A stretch of DNA of 64,000 nucleotides from Kineococcus mangrovi (GCF_041320705.1 NZ_JBGGTQ010000011.1:62001-126000); one strand, 5' to 3'. Shown: positions 50,750-62,267, numbered from the stretch's first letter. Program-made: numbers and translations. Notes: generated from the sequence alone by a model not told the origin.

Positions 50750-52458
50750 AGCGCCGCACCGCCCTCGGGGTCGCGGGGCTGCTGGCGCTCGCGGGCTGCG
50801 GCGGGGTGCCCCGTTCCAGCGACGTCGTCAGCGGTTCGCGCATCGAGGCCGACCCGCGGGTCGGCCTGCTGCAGGTCATCCCGGCCGGCCCGGTCCCCGA
50901 GGCCGGTCCCGTCGAGGTCGTGCGCGGTTTCCTGCGGGCCGCCGTCGGCGCCGACGACGACCACGCCGTCGCCCGGGAGTTCCTCACCGCCGACGCCGCG
51001 CAGTCCTGGCGCGCCGACGCCGCCACGACGGTCGTCGCCACCGGGCCGGACCTGTCCCTGGTCTCCCAGGACCCGACCGGGGCGGTCGTGTCGATCACGG
51101 TGACGGCGACGGCCGTCGTCGACGAGGCCGGGCACTACGTCGAGCAACCCCCCGGGGCGACGTCGACGCGACCGGTGCGGCTCGTGCGCGAGGACGGGCA
51201 GTGGCGGCTGGCCGAACCGGGCGACGGGATCGTCCTGACCGCGCTGGACGCCTCCCGCACGCTGCGGTCCTTCCCCGTCTTCTTCGTGACCGCCGGGCCG
51301 GCGCCGCGGCTGCTGGCCGACGTCCGCTGGTTCGGCTACGACTCCTCGGTCGCGACGCGCATCGTCCGGGCGCTGTTGCAGGGGCCCTCGGACTGGCTGG
51401 CCCCCGCCGTGGTCTCGGGGGCCCCGCGCGGTACGTCGCTGCGGGTGGGCACGGTGCCGGTCTCGGCCGGCACCGCGACGGTGGACCTGTCCGACCGGGT
51501 GCTGGAGGCCGGTCCGGCGCAGCGGGCGGTGCTGCTCGCGCAGCTGCGGGCCAGCCTCACCGGCCTGCCCGAGGTCTCCGACGTCACCGTCACCGTCGGC
51601 GGGGCCGAGCTGAGCCGCAGCGGGGCCCCGGGCGCGGACCTGCCCCGCTCGACCGTGCCCGTCGACACCCGCCTGGTCCTGCTGGGCCCGCAGGGGCTGT
51701 CCCGCTGGGACCGCGCGGGCGTGGTCCCGGTGGAGGGCACGGGGCCCGGCCTGGAACCCGGTGGCGGTGCCGCCCACCCCGCGGCCGGTTTCGACGGGTC
51801 GACCTACGCCGTGCTCACCGACGACGCCCGCGTCGTGCGGGTGCAGACCGTCGGCGGCCCCCTGCAGACGGCCGTGACCGGCCGCGGGCAGCTCGTGCCG
51901 CCCGCCGTCGACCGCTTCGGGTGGGTGTGGACCGCCGCGACCGCGGCCGGTCAGGACCCGCTCGTGGTCCCCGCCGCCGCGCCGTCCACCCCGGCGCAGG
52001 CGGTGCAGGCCCCCGCCGGCGGCCTCGGCGGGGAGCTGGTCCGGCTGCGCGTGGCCCGCGACGGGGCGCGGCTGCTCGTCGTCGCGCGGGACGAGGCGGG
52101 GGGCGTGCACGTGCGCGCGCACGGGATCGTCCGCGACGGCGCCGGCGTCCCGCTGCGGCTGGCCGGCGGCACCGCCGACCTCGCCCCCGGCGCCGGGGAC
52201 GTCCTGGACGCCGCGTGGCTGGCCGACGACGCCGTGGTCCTGCTCGTGCGCGACGGGCAGGGCCGGACCGCGCCCGTGCTGACGCCGGTCTCCGGCCCGA
52301 GCAGCCGGTTGCCCGACGTCCCGGGCGCGGTCTCGCTGGCCGGCGGCTGGTCCGACCGCGACGTCGTCGTGGGGACCGGTGAGGGCAGGCTGCTCTCCCG
52401 CAGCGGCGGTGGCTGGATCGGCGTCGCCGACGGTCGCGACCCCTCCTACCCGGGGTGA
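50746..52458 (+). CDS. lpqB: lipoprotein LpqB
   Basis: Secreted lipoprotein of 570 residues that modulates MtrB signalling in actinobacteria. The signal peptide ends in the lipobox LAGC, with the lipidated Cys at about residue 18. A GerMN-like domain covers about 195-310 (ATRIVRALLQGPSDWLAPAV; VSDVTVTVGG), and a C-terminal propeller-like beta region follows. The GTG at 50746 overlaps the mtrB stop. Gene order mtrA-mtrB-lpqB is conserved. Confidence 0.96.
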   Translation: MKRRTALGVAGLLALAGCGGVPRSSDVVSGSRIEADPRVGLLQVIPAGPVPEAGPVEVVRGFLRAAVGADDDHAVAREFLTADAAQSWRADAATTVVATGPDLSLVSQDPTGAVVSITVTATAVVDEAGHYVEQPPGATSTRPVRLVREDGQWRLAEPGDGIVLTALDASRTLRSFPVFFVTAGPAPRLLADVRWFGYDSSVATRIVRALLQGPSDWLAPAVVSGAPRGTSLRVGTVPVSAGTATVDLSDRVLEAGPAQRAVLLAQLRASLTGLPEVSDVTVTVGGAELSRSGAPGADLPRSTVPVDTRLVLLGPQGLSRWDRAGVVPVEGTGPGLEPGGGAAHPAAGFDGSTYAVLTDDARVVRVQTVGGPLQTAVTGRGQLVPPAVDRFGWVWTAATAAGQDPLVVPAAAPSTPAQAVQAPAGGLGGELVRLRVARDGARLLVVARDEAGGVHVRAHGIVRDGAGVPLRLAGGTADLAPGAGDVLDAAWLADDAVVLLVRDGQGRTAPVLTPVSGPSSRLPDVPGAVSLAGGWSDRDVVVGTGEGRLLSRSGGGWIGVADGRDPSYPG

Positions 52459-52522
52459 GGTCGGGGTGCGGGCTGTGGACGGCCCCACCCGCTCCCGGCG
52501 CCGCCGCAGCAGGCTGGGCGAC

Positions 52523-53194
52523 GTGTCCCCTCCCGCGCTCCCGGCCGCCCTGACCGCCGTGACCGACCTGGCCGACCTGGTGTGGCCGGCGCACTGCGCC
52601 GGGTGCGGCCGGCCCGGCCACGTCTGCTGCCCCCCGTGCTCCCGGGCGCTGCGGACGGGGGTCGTCACCGCCCTGCCCGACGGGACCCGCGTGCGCGGGT
52701 GCGCCCCGCACGACGGCCCGGCCCGGCAGCTGCTGCTGGCCGTCAAGGAGCGCGGGCGCGCCGAGGCCCGGCCCGTGCTGGCCCGGGCCCTGGCCGACCA
52801 GCTGGGCGAGCTCGTCCCCACCGGCCCCGTCCGCCTCGTCCCCGTCCCGACGCGCCGGGCCAGCCGCCGCGCCCGCGGCGGTGACCTCGTGGCCGACCTC
52901 GCCGCCCGGACGGCCCACCGGCTGCGGTCCACCGGCCGCGACGCCGGGGTGGAGCGGTGCCTGCGGCTGGTGCGCGCGGTGCACGACCAGACCGACCTCG
53001 ACGCGTCCGGCCGCCGCGCCAACGTGCACGGCGCCTTCGCCCTGCGGGGCGCACCACCGACCGGTCCGTGCCTCGTCCTGGACGACGTCGCCACGACCAC
53101 GGCGACGGCCCGGGAGGCCGTCCGGGCGTTGCGCGCCGGTGGCGTCCGGGTGGACGGCGTGCTGACGGTGACGCTCGCGCGGGTGGGCGGGTGA
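52523..53194 (+). CDS. comF: ComF family phosphoribosyltransferase-like protein
   Basis: ComF-type protein of 223 residues. The N-terminal zinc finger has CAGCGRPG and CCPPC. The central part includes LLLAVKERGRAEARPVLARAL, and the PRPP-binding loop is CLVLDDVATTTATAREA. In naturally competent bacteria ComF helps DNA uptake; in actinobacteria its role is unproven. The GTG at 52523 has CAGGCT 7 nt upstream (leaderless). Earlier in-frame starts give only Arg/Pro-rich sequence. It lies 64 bp after lpqB, as in Mycobacterium (Rv3242c). Confidence 0.92.
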   Translation: MSPPALPAALTAVTDLADLVWPAHCAGCGRPGHVCCPPCSRALRTGVVTALPDGTRVRGCAPHDGPARQLLLAVKERGRAEARPVLARALADQLGELVPTGPVRLVPVPTRRASRRARGGDLVADLAARTAHRLRSTGRDAGVERCLRLVRAVHDQTDLDASGRRANVHGAFALRGAPPTGPCLVLDDVATTTATAREAVRALRAGGVRVDGVLTVTLARVGG

Positions 53195-53444
53195 ACCGGC
53201 CGCGGCGCTCGGGGGGAGGGCGCGTCCCACCTGGGCAGCCGGGGGGCGGGGGGTCTAGCGTTGGCCCATGGCGGCCAGCGACGGGGTCCGGGGCACCGCT
53301 CCCGAGGGTGCGCACCCCCTCTCCCACGCCTGCCCGCCTGCTCACCGCGCGCTCCCCCCGGGGGTGGTCCGCGGCACGAGGTGACGGTCCGAGGCGGGCC
53401 GGCCCACGTGCCGGTGCCGCCAGCTCGAACGAGGGAGGCATCCC
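53195..53444 (+). promoter_or_regulatory. long leader of hpf with promoter TAGCGT
   Basis: A 250-bp gap between comF and hpf. TAGCGT (53256-53261) is a good -10. Transcription from it would start near 53268, leaving a leader of about 175 nt that contains a possible 38-codon leaderless ORF. The ribosome binding site GAGGGAGGCATCCC of hpf is at the end. Confidence 0.6.
53268..53384 (+). CDS. possible leaderless upstream ORF (38 codons)
   Basis: The ATG at 53268 stands exactly 6 nt after the -10 element TAGCGT, the spacing seen for the leaderless genes of this window. The frame stays open for 38 codons to TGA at 53382-53384, ending 60 bp before hpf. The peptide starts MAASDGVRGTAPEG and is rich in Pro, Ala, His and Arg, with no recognisable domain. 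It may be a small protein, an upstream ORF controlling hpf, or chance; codon bias at high GC makes short open frames common. Confidence 0.3.
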   Translation: MAASDGVRGTAPEGAHPLSHACPPAHRALPPGVVRGTR

Positions 53445-54221
53445 GTGGAAGTTGTGGTCACCGGACGGCACGTCGACGTCAAGGAGAGGTTCCGGCGGCA
53501 CGTCGAGGACAAGCTGGAGGTCAAGGTCACCCAGCTCGCGCCGCGCGCCCAGCGCATCGACGTCGAGGTCTCGCACGAGAACAACCGCCGACAGGCCAGC
53601 AGTTGCGAACGGGTGGAGATCACCGTGCGCGACAAGGGCCCGGTCGTGCGCGCCGAGGCGTGCGCCGACGACCCCTACGCGGCGCTCGACCTCGCGACCA
53701 CCAAGCTCCTGGAGCGCCTGCGGCGAGCCCGCGACCGGCGCAAGGTGCACCACGGCCGGCACCGGCCCACCTCCGTCCACCAGGCCACCGCGGGTCTGTC
53801 CGAGGAGGTGCTGACCGGTTCCTTCGACCCCGGCCGCCCGCTCGCCGAGCAGGTCGGCGCCGACGCCGACGCGGCGGCCCCCACGCCCGCGGTCATGGCC
53901 GGGTCCACGCCGCCCACCGCGCAGGCCCCCGACGCGGCCGTGCAGGACGCCTCGCCCGTCGTCATCCGCGAGAAGCGCCACGACGCGGTGCCCATGACCC
54001 TGGACCAGGCGCTCTACGAGATGGAGCTCGTCGGCCACGACTTCTACCTGTTCGTCGACGCCGCCACCGGTTCCCCGAGCGTGGTCTACCGCCGGCGCGG
54101 CTGGGACTACGGCGTCATCCACCTCGACGTGCAGCAGGACGGCGCGGCGGGCGGTGCGGTCGACGGCAGGGCGACCTCCGACGCGGCGCTGACGGCCGTC
54201 GTCGCGGCGGCCGTGCGCTGA
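53445..54221 (+). CDS. hpf: ribosome hibernation promoting factor (long form)
   Basis: Long HPF/RaiA of 258 residues that dimerises and silences 70S ribosomes in stationary phase or stress. The N-terminal S30AE domain (about 1-105) starts EVVVTGRHVDVKERFRRHVE and includes RVEITVRDKGPVVRAEA. A linker rich in Ala/Pro/Asp follows, and the C-terminal dimerisation domain (about 195-258) has VVIREKRHDAVPMTLDQAL and FYLFVDAATGSPSVVYRR. The GTG at 53445 has GAGGGAGG upstream. A strong hairpin terminator follows. Its position before secA is conserved, but three genes are inserted here. Confidence 0.96.
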   Translation: MEVVVTGRHVDVKERFRRHVEDKLEVKVTQLAPRAQRIDVEVSHENNRRQASSCERVEITVRDKGPVVRAEACADDPYAALDLATTKLLERLRRARDRRKVHHGRHRPTSVHQATAGLSEEVLTGSFDPGRPLAEQVGADADAAAPTPAVMAGSTPPTAQAPDAAVQDASPVVIREKRHDAVPMTLDQALYEMELVGHDFYLFVDAATGSPSVVYRRRGWDYGVIHLDVQQDGAAGGAVDGRATSDAALTAVVAAAVR

Positions 54222-54238
54222 TCCACGCGACCCCGACG

Positions 54239-54275
54239 CAGGGCGCCGCTCCCCGAGCCGGGGGGTGGCGCCCTG
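54239..54275 (+). terminator. hairpin terminator after hpf
   Basis: A 9-bp outer stem, CAGGGCGCC (54239-54247) with GGCGCCCTG (54267-54275), plus an inner CTCCCC/GGGGG pairing, 17 nt after the hpf stop. Confidence 0.85.
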
Positions 54276-54355
54276 TGCCGTCCGTGCCAAGATCGTCGTC
54301 TCGGGACCGGACCCCACCGAGCGGTCCGGCCGGCGCGCGCAGGGGAGGGGACGCC

Positions 54356-55027
54356 GTGGGCGAGGCGATCCGGATCGTCGTCGTGGACGACCACTCGTTG
54401 TTCCGCCGGGGCCTGCAGATGGTCCTGTCCGTCGAGGACGACCTCGAGGTCGTGGGGGAGGCCTCCGACGGGGCCGAGGCGCTCGAGCGCGTCGAGGAGC
54501 TGCTGCCCGACGTCGTCCTCATGGACGTGTGGATGCCGCGCCGCTCCGGCATCGACGCCTGCGCCCAGATCAAGGCCGTCGCGCCGTCGACGAAGATCCT
54601 CATGCTCACCTCCTCCGAGGAGCAGGACGACCTGTTCGGCGCGGTGCGGGCCGGGGCCAACGGCTACCTGCTCAAGGACGTGCCGGCCGAGGAGGTCGCC
54701 GACGCCGTCCGCTCGGTGGTGACGGGGCAGTCGCTCATCACGCCCAAGATGGCCGGCCTGCTGCTCGGGGAGTTCAACGCCATGCGCCGGCGCGACGAGG
54801 AGCGCAACCTCGGCCTGCCCGGCACCCCCCGGCTGTCCCCGCGCGAGCTGGAGGTGCTGCGGCTGCTGGCCCGCGGCCTGCCCAACCGCGAGATCGCCGG
54901 CCAGCTCGGCATCAGCGAGAACACTGTCAAGAACCACGTCCGCAACCTGCTCGAGAAGCTGCAGCTGCACTCGCGCATGGAGGCCGTCGTCTACGCCGTG
55001 CGCGAGAAGATCGTCGAACTGTCGTGA
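54356..55027 (+). CDS. NarL/LuxR family response regulator (orphan)
   Basis: Response regulator of 223 residues. The receiver has VVVDDHSLFRRGL, acceptor Asp in VVLMDVWMPRRSG, then LMLTSSEEQDD and LLKDVPAEE. The LuxR-type HTH is LSPRELEVLRLLARGLPNREIAGQLGISEN, here cited by its ends, with TVKNHVRNLLEKL. The GTG at 54356 follows AGGGGAGGGGACGCC. No histidine kinase gene is adjacent, so the cognate sensor is elsewhere. Its stop overlaps the start of the glycosylase gene (GTGA). Confidence 0.93.
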   Translation: MGEAIRIVVVDDHSLFRRGLQMVLSVEDDLEVVGEASDGAEALERVEELLPDVVLMDVWMPRRSGIDACAQIKAVAPSTKILMLTSSEEQDDLFGAVRAGANGYLLKDVPAEEVADAVRSVVTGQSLITPKMAGLLLGEFNAMRRRDEERNLGLPGTPRLSPRELEVLRLLARGLPNREIAGQLGISENTVKNHVRNLLEKLQLHSRMEAVVYAVREKIVELS

Positions 55028-56280
55028 CGCCCCCGGCGCCGCCGGGCCGCACCGGGAGGATCGAGGAGATCACGGCCCGGCAGGCCCGCCGCGCGGCGCT
55101 CGCGGCCTCCGGGTTCAGCCGGCGCCGGCCCGCGACCGTGACGGCCGCGCACGTCGGCCGCGTCGTGGACCGCCTCGGCGTCGTGCAGATCGACAGCGTC
55201 AACGTGCTCTGCCGCAGCCACTACCTGCCCTTCTTCAGCCGGCTCGGGCCGTACCCGACCGACCTCGTCGACCGGGCCGCGCACCGCGCCCCGCGCCGAC
55301 TCGTGGAGTACTGGGCCCACGAGGCGTCCTACGTCGCGCCCGCCACCCACCGGCTGCTGCGCTGGCGGATGGACCGCGCGGCCTCCGACGCCTGGGGCAG
55401 CGTGCGCAGCATCGCCCACGAGCGTCCCGACCTGCTCGCGGCCGTCGAGGAGCACCTCGCCCTGCGCGGACCGGCGACGGCCCGGCAGCTGGAGGCGGCC
55501 CTCAGCTCGGGAGCCGCCCGCCCCACCGACCACTGGGGCTGGAACTGGTCGGCGGTCAAGCGCGCCTGCGAGCACCTGTTCTTCGCCGGCCGGGTCTCGG
55601 CCGCGGGCCGCACCGCGCAGTTCGAGCGCCGCTACGACCTCGCCGGTCGCGTCCTGCCGCCCGCCGTGCGCGACGCGCCGGACCCGGACCCGGCCGACGC
55701 CGTCCGCGAACTCGTCGCCACCGCCGCCCGCGCGAGCGGGGTGGCGACCGAACCCACCCTGCGCGACCACTTCCGGCTCGCCCCCGGCCCGTCCCGGCGG
55801 GCCGTGGCCGAGCTCGTCGAGCAGGGCCGCCTCGAACCCGTTCGGGTGCGCGGCTGGGCCCCGCACCGGCCCGCGTACCGCTGGGCCGGCGCCGTCGCCC
55901 CGCGGGTCGACGCCCGCGCCCTGCTGACGCCCTTCGACCCGCTGGTCTGGCACCGCCCGCGCACCGAGGAGGTGTTCGGCGTCAGCGTGCGGCTGGAGTT
56001 CTACGTCCCGCGCGAGCGGCGCGTCCACGGCTACTACGTCCTGCCGTTCCTGCTGGGGGAGGACCTCGTCGCCCGGGTCGACCTCAAGGCCGACCGCCGC
56101 GCCGGCGTCCTGCGCGTCGAGGCGGCCCACGCCGAACCCTCGGCCCCGCCGCGGACCGCGGAGGAGCTGGCCGCCGAGCTGCGCGACCTCGCCCGCTGGC
56201 AGGGGCTGGACGGCGTCCTCGTCGCCGGCCGCGGGGACCTCGCCCCGGCCCTGGCCGCCGTGGTCGGCTCGAACGGGTGA
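55024..56280 (+). CDS. YcaQ/AlkX-like DNA glycosylase (winged-helix HTH_42 family)
   Basis: Protein of 418 residues of the family that includes AlkZ (azinomycin resistance) and E. coli YcaQ, which unhook interstrand DNA crosslinks. Typical segments are ARRAALAASGF, LGVVQIDSVNVLCRSHYLPFFSRLG (cited in part; QID is the catalytic triplet of the YcaQ type, where AlkZ has QSQ), LVEYWAHEAS and DPLVWHRPRTEEVFG. The GTG at 55024 overlaps the response regulator stop by 4 nt, an unusual operon pairing of a repair enzyme with a LuxR-type regulator. The YcaQ-type triplet suggests general crosslink or alkylation repair. Confidence 0.88.
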   Translation: MTPPAPPGRTGRIEEITARQARRAALAASGFSRRRPATVTAAHVGRVVDRLGVVQIDSVNVLCRSHYLPFFSRLGPYPTDLVDRAAHRAPRRLVEYWAHEASYVAPATHRLLRWRMDRAASDAWGSVRSIAHERPDLLAAVEEHLALRGPATARQLEAALSSGAARPTDHWGWNWSAVKRACEHLFFAGRVSAAGRTAQFERRYDLAGRVLPPAVRDAPDPDPADAVRELVATAARASGVATEPTLRDHFRLAPGPSRRAVAELVEQGRLEPVRVRGWAPHRPAYRWAGAVAPRVDARALLTPFDPLVWHRPRTEEVFGVSVRLEFYVPRERRVHGYYVLPFLLGEDLVARVDLKADRRAGVLRVEAAHAEPSAPPRTAEELAAELRDLARWQGLDGVLVAGRGDLAPALAAVVGSNG

Positions 56281-56332
56281 GTCCGGCGGCGGGAACCTCA
56301 ACACCACCGGGGGCCGCGCCGAGACAGCGGAG

Positions 56333-58903
56333 GTGGACCTCGCCGCTCTCCCCGCCGACCAGGTCGAGCACGCCGCCGGGCTGCTCGAGCACGTGCTCAC
56401 GCACCTGTCGGGCGGCGCGAGCGAGCGCGACGTCCTGAGCCGGGCCGCCGGTCTGGTCGCCGACCTCGTCGACGCCGACGTCGTCGCCGTCTGCGAGGGC
56501 TCCCACGTCCACGGCGGCGTCGGCCTCGGGCAGCGGTTCCTGCCCGAACGCGGTCTGGCCCGGGTCGTCCGCGACGGCGGCGGGTCCTTCGCCGTCCCGG
56601 GCCTGGGCCGGGTCCGCACGAGCGTCGTCGAGGTCCCGGGCCTGGTGGGGGTCCACCTCGTCGTCGGCCGGGCCGACGAGCTGCGCGACCCCGCCGAGGG
56701 GCTCGCGACCGTCCGCCTCGTCGGCCGGGTCCTGGCTCTGGTGGTCCTGGGTGGCCACGGCCGCGAGCGCGAGCGGTGGCACCGGCAGCAGGGCGCCCAG
56801 GGAGCCGCCGAGCGGACCGAGCTGCAGCAGGCCCTGCGCCAGCGCGAGCAGGTCCTCACCACCTCGGTCCGCTTCCAGCGCGCCGTCTCCAGCCGCCGGC
56901 CCCTGCCGGAGCTGCTCGTCCAGATCGCGTCCAGCTCCTCCGAGCTCATGGACGGCCGCGCCGTCACCCTCGTCCTGGCCGACCCGCGCTCGCAGATGCG
57001 GATGCGCGTCGTGGCCGCCGTCGGCGAGCCGGTCCTGGACCCGCGGCTCGCCCTCGCCGCCGCGGACGCGCTGGGCGGGTTCGGCGTCGCGGTCGGGGAC
57101 GAGGAGGTCCCCGCGGCCGCCGCCGTCCACATCAACGGCCGCAGCGTCGGCGCCCTCGTCCTGGACACCCGCGCCAGCGGTCCGCTCGACCCCGTGGGGG
57201 CGACCGTCCTGCGCGCCTTCGCCGAGCACGCGAGCATGGCCCTCAGCCACGCCGAGACCGTGCGGGCCGTCGAGGCCGCCTCCTCGGACTCCCTGACCAA
57301 CCTGCCCAACCGCGCGACGCTGCTGCGCCAGCTCGAGGTGGCGCTGCGCGTCACCGGGTCCGACGGCCTGGGCACGGCCGTCCTGTTCGTCGACCTCAAC
57401 GGGTTCAAGCAGGTCAACGACTCCCTCGGCCACGCCGCCGGGGACGAGGTGCTGTCCCGGGTGGCCCGGCGGCTGCGGCGCTGCCTGCGCGGGGACGACG
57501 TCGCCGCGCGCCTGGGCGGGGACGAGTTCGCCCTCGTCGTGCGCGACGTCGACCCCGGCCGCGCGGCCGCGCGCATCGCCGCCCGGGTGCAGGCCGACGT
57601 GGCGCTGCCGCTGGAGACGCACGGCACGACGGTGCGGGTCGGGGCCAGCATCGGGATCGCCCTGGCCGAGGAGGGGGTCGGCGCCGTCGAGCTGCTGCGC
57701 CGCGCCGACAGCGCCATGTACATGGCCAAGGCCCGCTCGCACGCGGCCGGTCCCGCCGTCGCCGACGGCACGGTCCCGGGGGGCGTGGTCGTCTTCGAGG
57801 CCGGCACGCACGACGCGGACCGCCTGCGCCGACAGCTCGAGCACGACCTGCTGCGCGCCGTGCGGGAGGAGGAGTTCGAGCTCGCCTACCAGCCGATCGT
57901 GCGGCTCGCCGACGGCGCGGTCGTCGGCGCCGAGGCGCTGCTGCGCTGGCGGCACCGCACCCGCGGCCTGCTCGAGCCGGGGGCCTTCCTCGCCGGGGCC
58001 GAACGCTCCCCGGCGGTGCGGGAGCTGTGGCGCTGGGTGCTGCGCTCGGCGTGCACCCAGGCCGCCGCGTGGCGCGGCCGGGTGCCGGACCTGTCCGTGA
58101 CCGTCAACCTGTCCGCCGCCCACGTCATGGCGCGCGGCGCGGCCGACGACGTCCGCGAGGCGCTCACGGCGGCCGGCCTGGACCCCACCGCGCTCGTCCT
58201 CGACGTGCCCGCGCACCTGCTCGGGCAGGACCCCGACGTGCTCGCGGCGCGGTTGGAGAAGCTGCGCGCGACGGGGGCCCGGATCCTGCTCGACGACTTC
58301 GCCACCCTCGAACCGGGACGGGCCGGTGCGCTGGCGGTCCAGTCCCTCGCCCCGCTGCGGCGGCTGCCCGTCGACGGCGTGAAGCTGGACCGCACCCTGG
58401 TCGCCGAGATCGACGGTCCCGACGGCGTCGACGCGCTCGCGGCCGTCCGCACGCTCTGCGAGCTCGGTGCCGCCCTCGACCTCGGCGTCGTCGCCGAGGG
58501 GGTCGAGCGCGCCGGGCAGGCGGTGCTGCTCACCGAGGCCGGGTGCTCCCTGGCCCAGGGGATCCTGCTGGGGGCACCCCGCCCGGTGGCCGAGCTCGGC
58601 CCCGAGCTGACCGCCGGTGGGCTCGGCCCGGCCGAGCCGGCGACCGCCGTCCCCGCGTTCGCCGACCTGGCCGACCTCGCCGACCTCGCCGACCTCCCCG
58701 ACCCCGTGGGTCCCACGGGCGGGGACACCGCGGGGAGCGCGGCCGGCCCGGTCCCAGCCCCGGTCCCAGCCCCGGTCCCAGCCCCGGTCCCAGCCCCGCT
58801 CCCGGCCCCGGTCGAGGAGGCCCCCGCGGTCGCGCCGGTGCCCGTGCCGATCGGCGGGGTCCGCCCGGACGACCTGCGGCGGATGCTGGACCAGTCGCGC
58901 TGA
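56333..58903 (+). CDS. GGDEF/EAL protein: active-type GGDEF, altered EAL
   Basis: Soluble protein of 856 residues. The N-terminal 310 residues hold a GAF-like sensor (QIASSSSELMDGRAVTLVLA; FAEHASMALSHAE). The GGDEF domain (about 320-480) is intact, with LTNLPNRATLLRQLE, FVDLNGFKQVNDSLGH and ARLGGDEFALVV. The EAL domain (about 510-760) keeps AEALLRW, NLSAAH, VKLDRTLV and AEGVER, but the catalytic Glu of the ExTE motif is Asp (LDVPAHLL) and DDFGTG reads DDFATL, so phosphodiesterase activity is doubtful. Probably a c-di-GMP synthase. The Pro/Ala/Val tail is made of tandem repeats. The start is GTG at 56333. Confidence 0.92.
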   Translation: MDLAALPADQVEHAAGLLEHVLTHLSGGASERDVLSRAAGLVADLVDADVVAVCEGSHVHGGVGLGQRFLPERGLARVVRDGGGSFAVPGLGRVRTSVVEVPGLVGVHLVVGRADELRDPAEGLATVRLVGRVLALVVLGGHGRERERWHRQQGAQGAAERTELQQALRQREQVLTTSVRFQRAVSSRRPLPELLVQIASSSSELMDGRAVTLVLADPRSQMRMRVVAAVGEPVLDPRLALAAADALGGFGVAVGDEEVPAAAAVHINGRSVGALVLDTRASGPLDPVGATVLRAFAEHASMALSHAETVRAVEAASSDSLTNLPNRATLLRQLEVALRVTGSDGLGTAVLFVDLNGFKQVNDSLGHAAGDEVLSRVARRLRRCLRGDDVAARLGGDEFALVVRDVDPGRAAARIAARVQADVALPLETHGTTVRVGASIGIALAEEGVGAVELLRRADSAMYMAKARSHAAGPAVADGTVPGGVVVFEAGTHDADRLRRQLEHDLLRAVREEEFELAYQPIVRLADGAVVGAEALLRWRHRTRGLLEPGAFLAGAERSPAVRELWRWVLRSACTQAAAWRGRVPDLSVTVNLSAAHVMARGAADDVREALTAAGLDPTALVLDVPAHLLGQDPDVLAARLEKLRATGARILLDDFATLEPGRAGALAVQSLAPLRRLPVDGVKLDRTLVAEIDGPDGVDALAAVRTLCELGAALDLGVVAEGVERAGQAVLLTEAGCSLAQGILLGAPRPVAELGPELTAGGLGPAEPATAVPAFADLADLADLADLPDPVGPTGGDTAGSAAGPVPAPVPAPVPAPVPAPLPAPVEEAPAVAPVPVPIGGVRPDDLRRMLDQSR
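58661..58696 (+). repeat. 9-bp coding repeat (Ala-Asp-Leu)
   Basis: Four copies of GCCGACCTC (the first with G at the end) encode repeated Ala-Asp-Leu in the linker after the EAL domain. Confidence 0.85.
58748..58807 (+). repeat. 12-bp coding repeat (Pro-Val-Pro-Ala)
   Basis: Four perfect copies of CCGGTCCCAGCC and one degenerate copy. They encode a Pro-Val-Pro-Ala repeat in the C-terminal tail of the GGDEF/EAL protein. Copy number may vary between strains while keeping frame. Confidence 0.88.
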
Positions 58904-58961
58904 GCGATCACTGCTGCTCGGACGGTCACCGTGAGGTCCACGCCACCCCCCGTTGCGCCGC

Positions 58962-58967
58962 TAGAGT
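58962..58967 (+). promoter_or_regulatory. secA -10 element, leaderless
   Basis: TAGAGT, 6 nt before the GTG start of secA at 58974. No strong -35 was seen. It supports GTG 58974 as the start. Confidence 0.6.
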
Positions 58968-58973
58968 GACGGG

Positions 58974-61655
<2,682 letters not shown>

Positions 61656-61676
61656 GGGCCGCGCCGCCGGGGCGGG

Positions 61677-62207
61677 TCAGCGCATCTCGAGCGCGGTGAC
61701 CCGCCACCGGTCGCCGGAGCGGTCGGTGCAGCGCTCGACACGCAGCGCCGCCGCCCGGACGCGGTCCCCGTCGCGCAGCACGGCCCCGACCTCGGCGACC
61801 CCGTCGCGGGGGAACGAGACGCGCAGCGAGGAGACGTGGGCCGCGCGGACGGCCCCCCGGGCCGCCGGGCGGACCCTGGACCGCATCCGCGCGTGCAGCG
61901 CCGTCTTGCGCTGGACCCCGCTGTAGATCTCCGCGCTCGACCAGCGCAGGAGCTGCTGGGCCGGGCGCAGACCCGAGAGCACCTCCAGCAGCGTCACGAG
62001 GTACCGCCGCGTCCAGCCGGTGACCTCCGGCAGTTCCGCGGGCGGCAGCAGCCGCAGGTCGCGCAGCTCGAGCTCGAGGACGCCCTGGTCCGGGCTGAGG
62101 TGCGTGAGCACCGGTCCCTCGGCGCCGTGGGCGTCCTCGTCGTCGACGTAGCGCGGCAGTCCGCCCACGGTCGTGCCGGTGGTCCTGGTCGTGCTGGTGA
62201 TGGGCAC
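61677..62207 (-). CDS. Rv3235 family protein
   Basis: Protein of 176 residues resembling the actinobacterial Rv3235 family found downstream of secA1. A variable N-terminus (about 70 residues) is followed by VTGWTRRYLVTLLEVLSGLRPAQQLLRW, the most conserved stretch, and a C-terminal half with AVRAAHVSSLRVSFPRDGVAEV and WRVTALEMR. It has no membrane helix. The GTG at 62207 has GAGGAGAC upstream. It is 60 bp after the LysM gene on the same strand. Function unknown. Confidence 0.85.
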   Translation of the reverse strand: MPITSTTRTTGTTVGGLPRYVDDEDAHGAEGPVLTHLSPDQGVLELELRDLRLLPPAELPEVTGWTRRYLVTLLEVLSGLRPAQQLLRWSSAEIYSGVQRKTALHARMRSRVRPAARGAVRAAHVSSLRVSFPRDGVAEVGAVLRDGDRVRAAALRVERCTDRSGDRWRVTALEMR

Positions 62208-62267
62208 GTGTCGTCTCCTCGACGGGTTCGTCCGGGATCGGGTCGTTCGGGGCAGGGGCAGGGGTGC

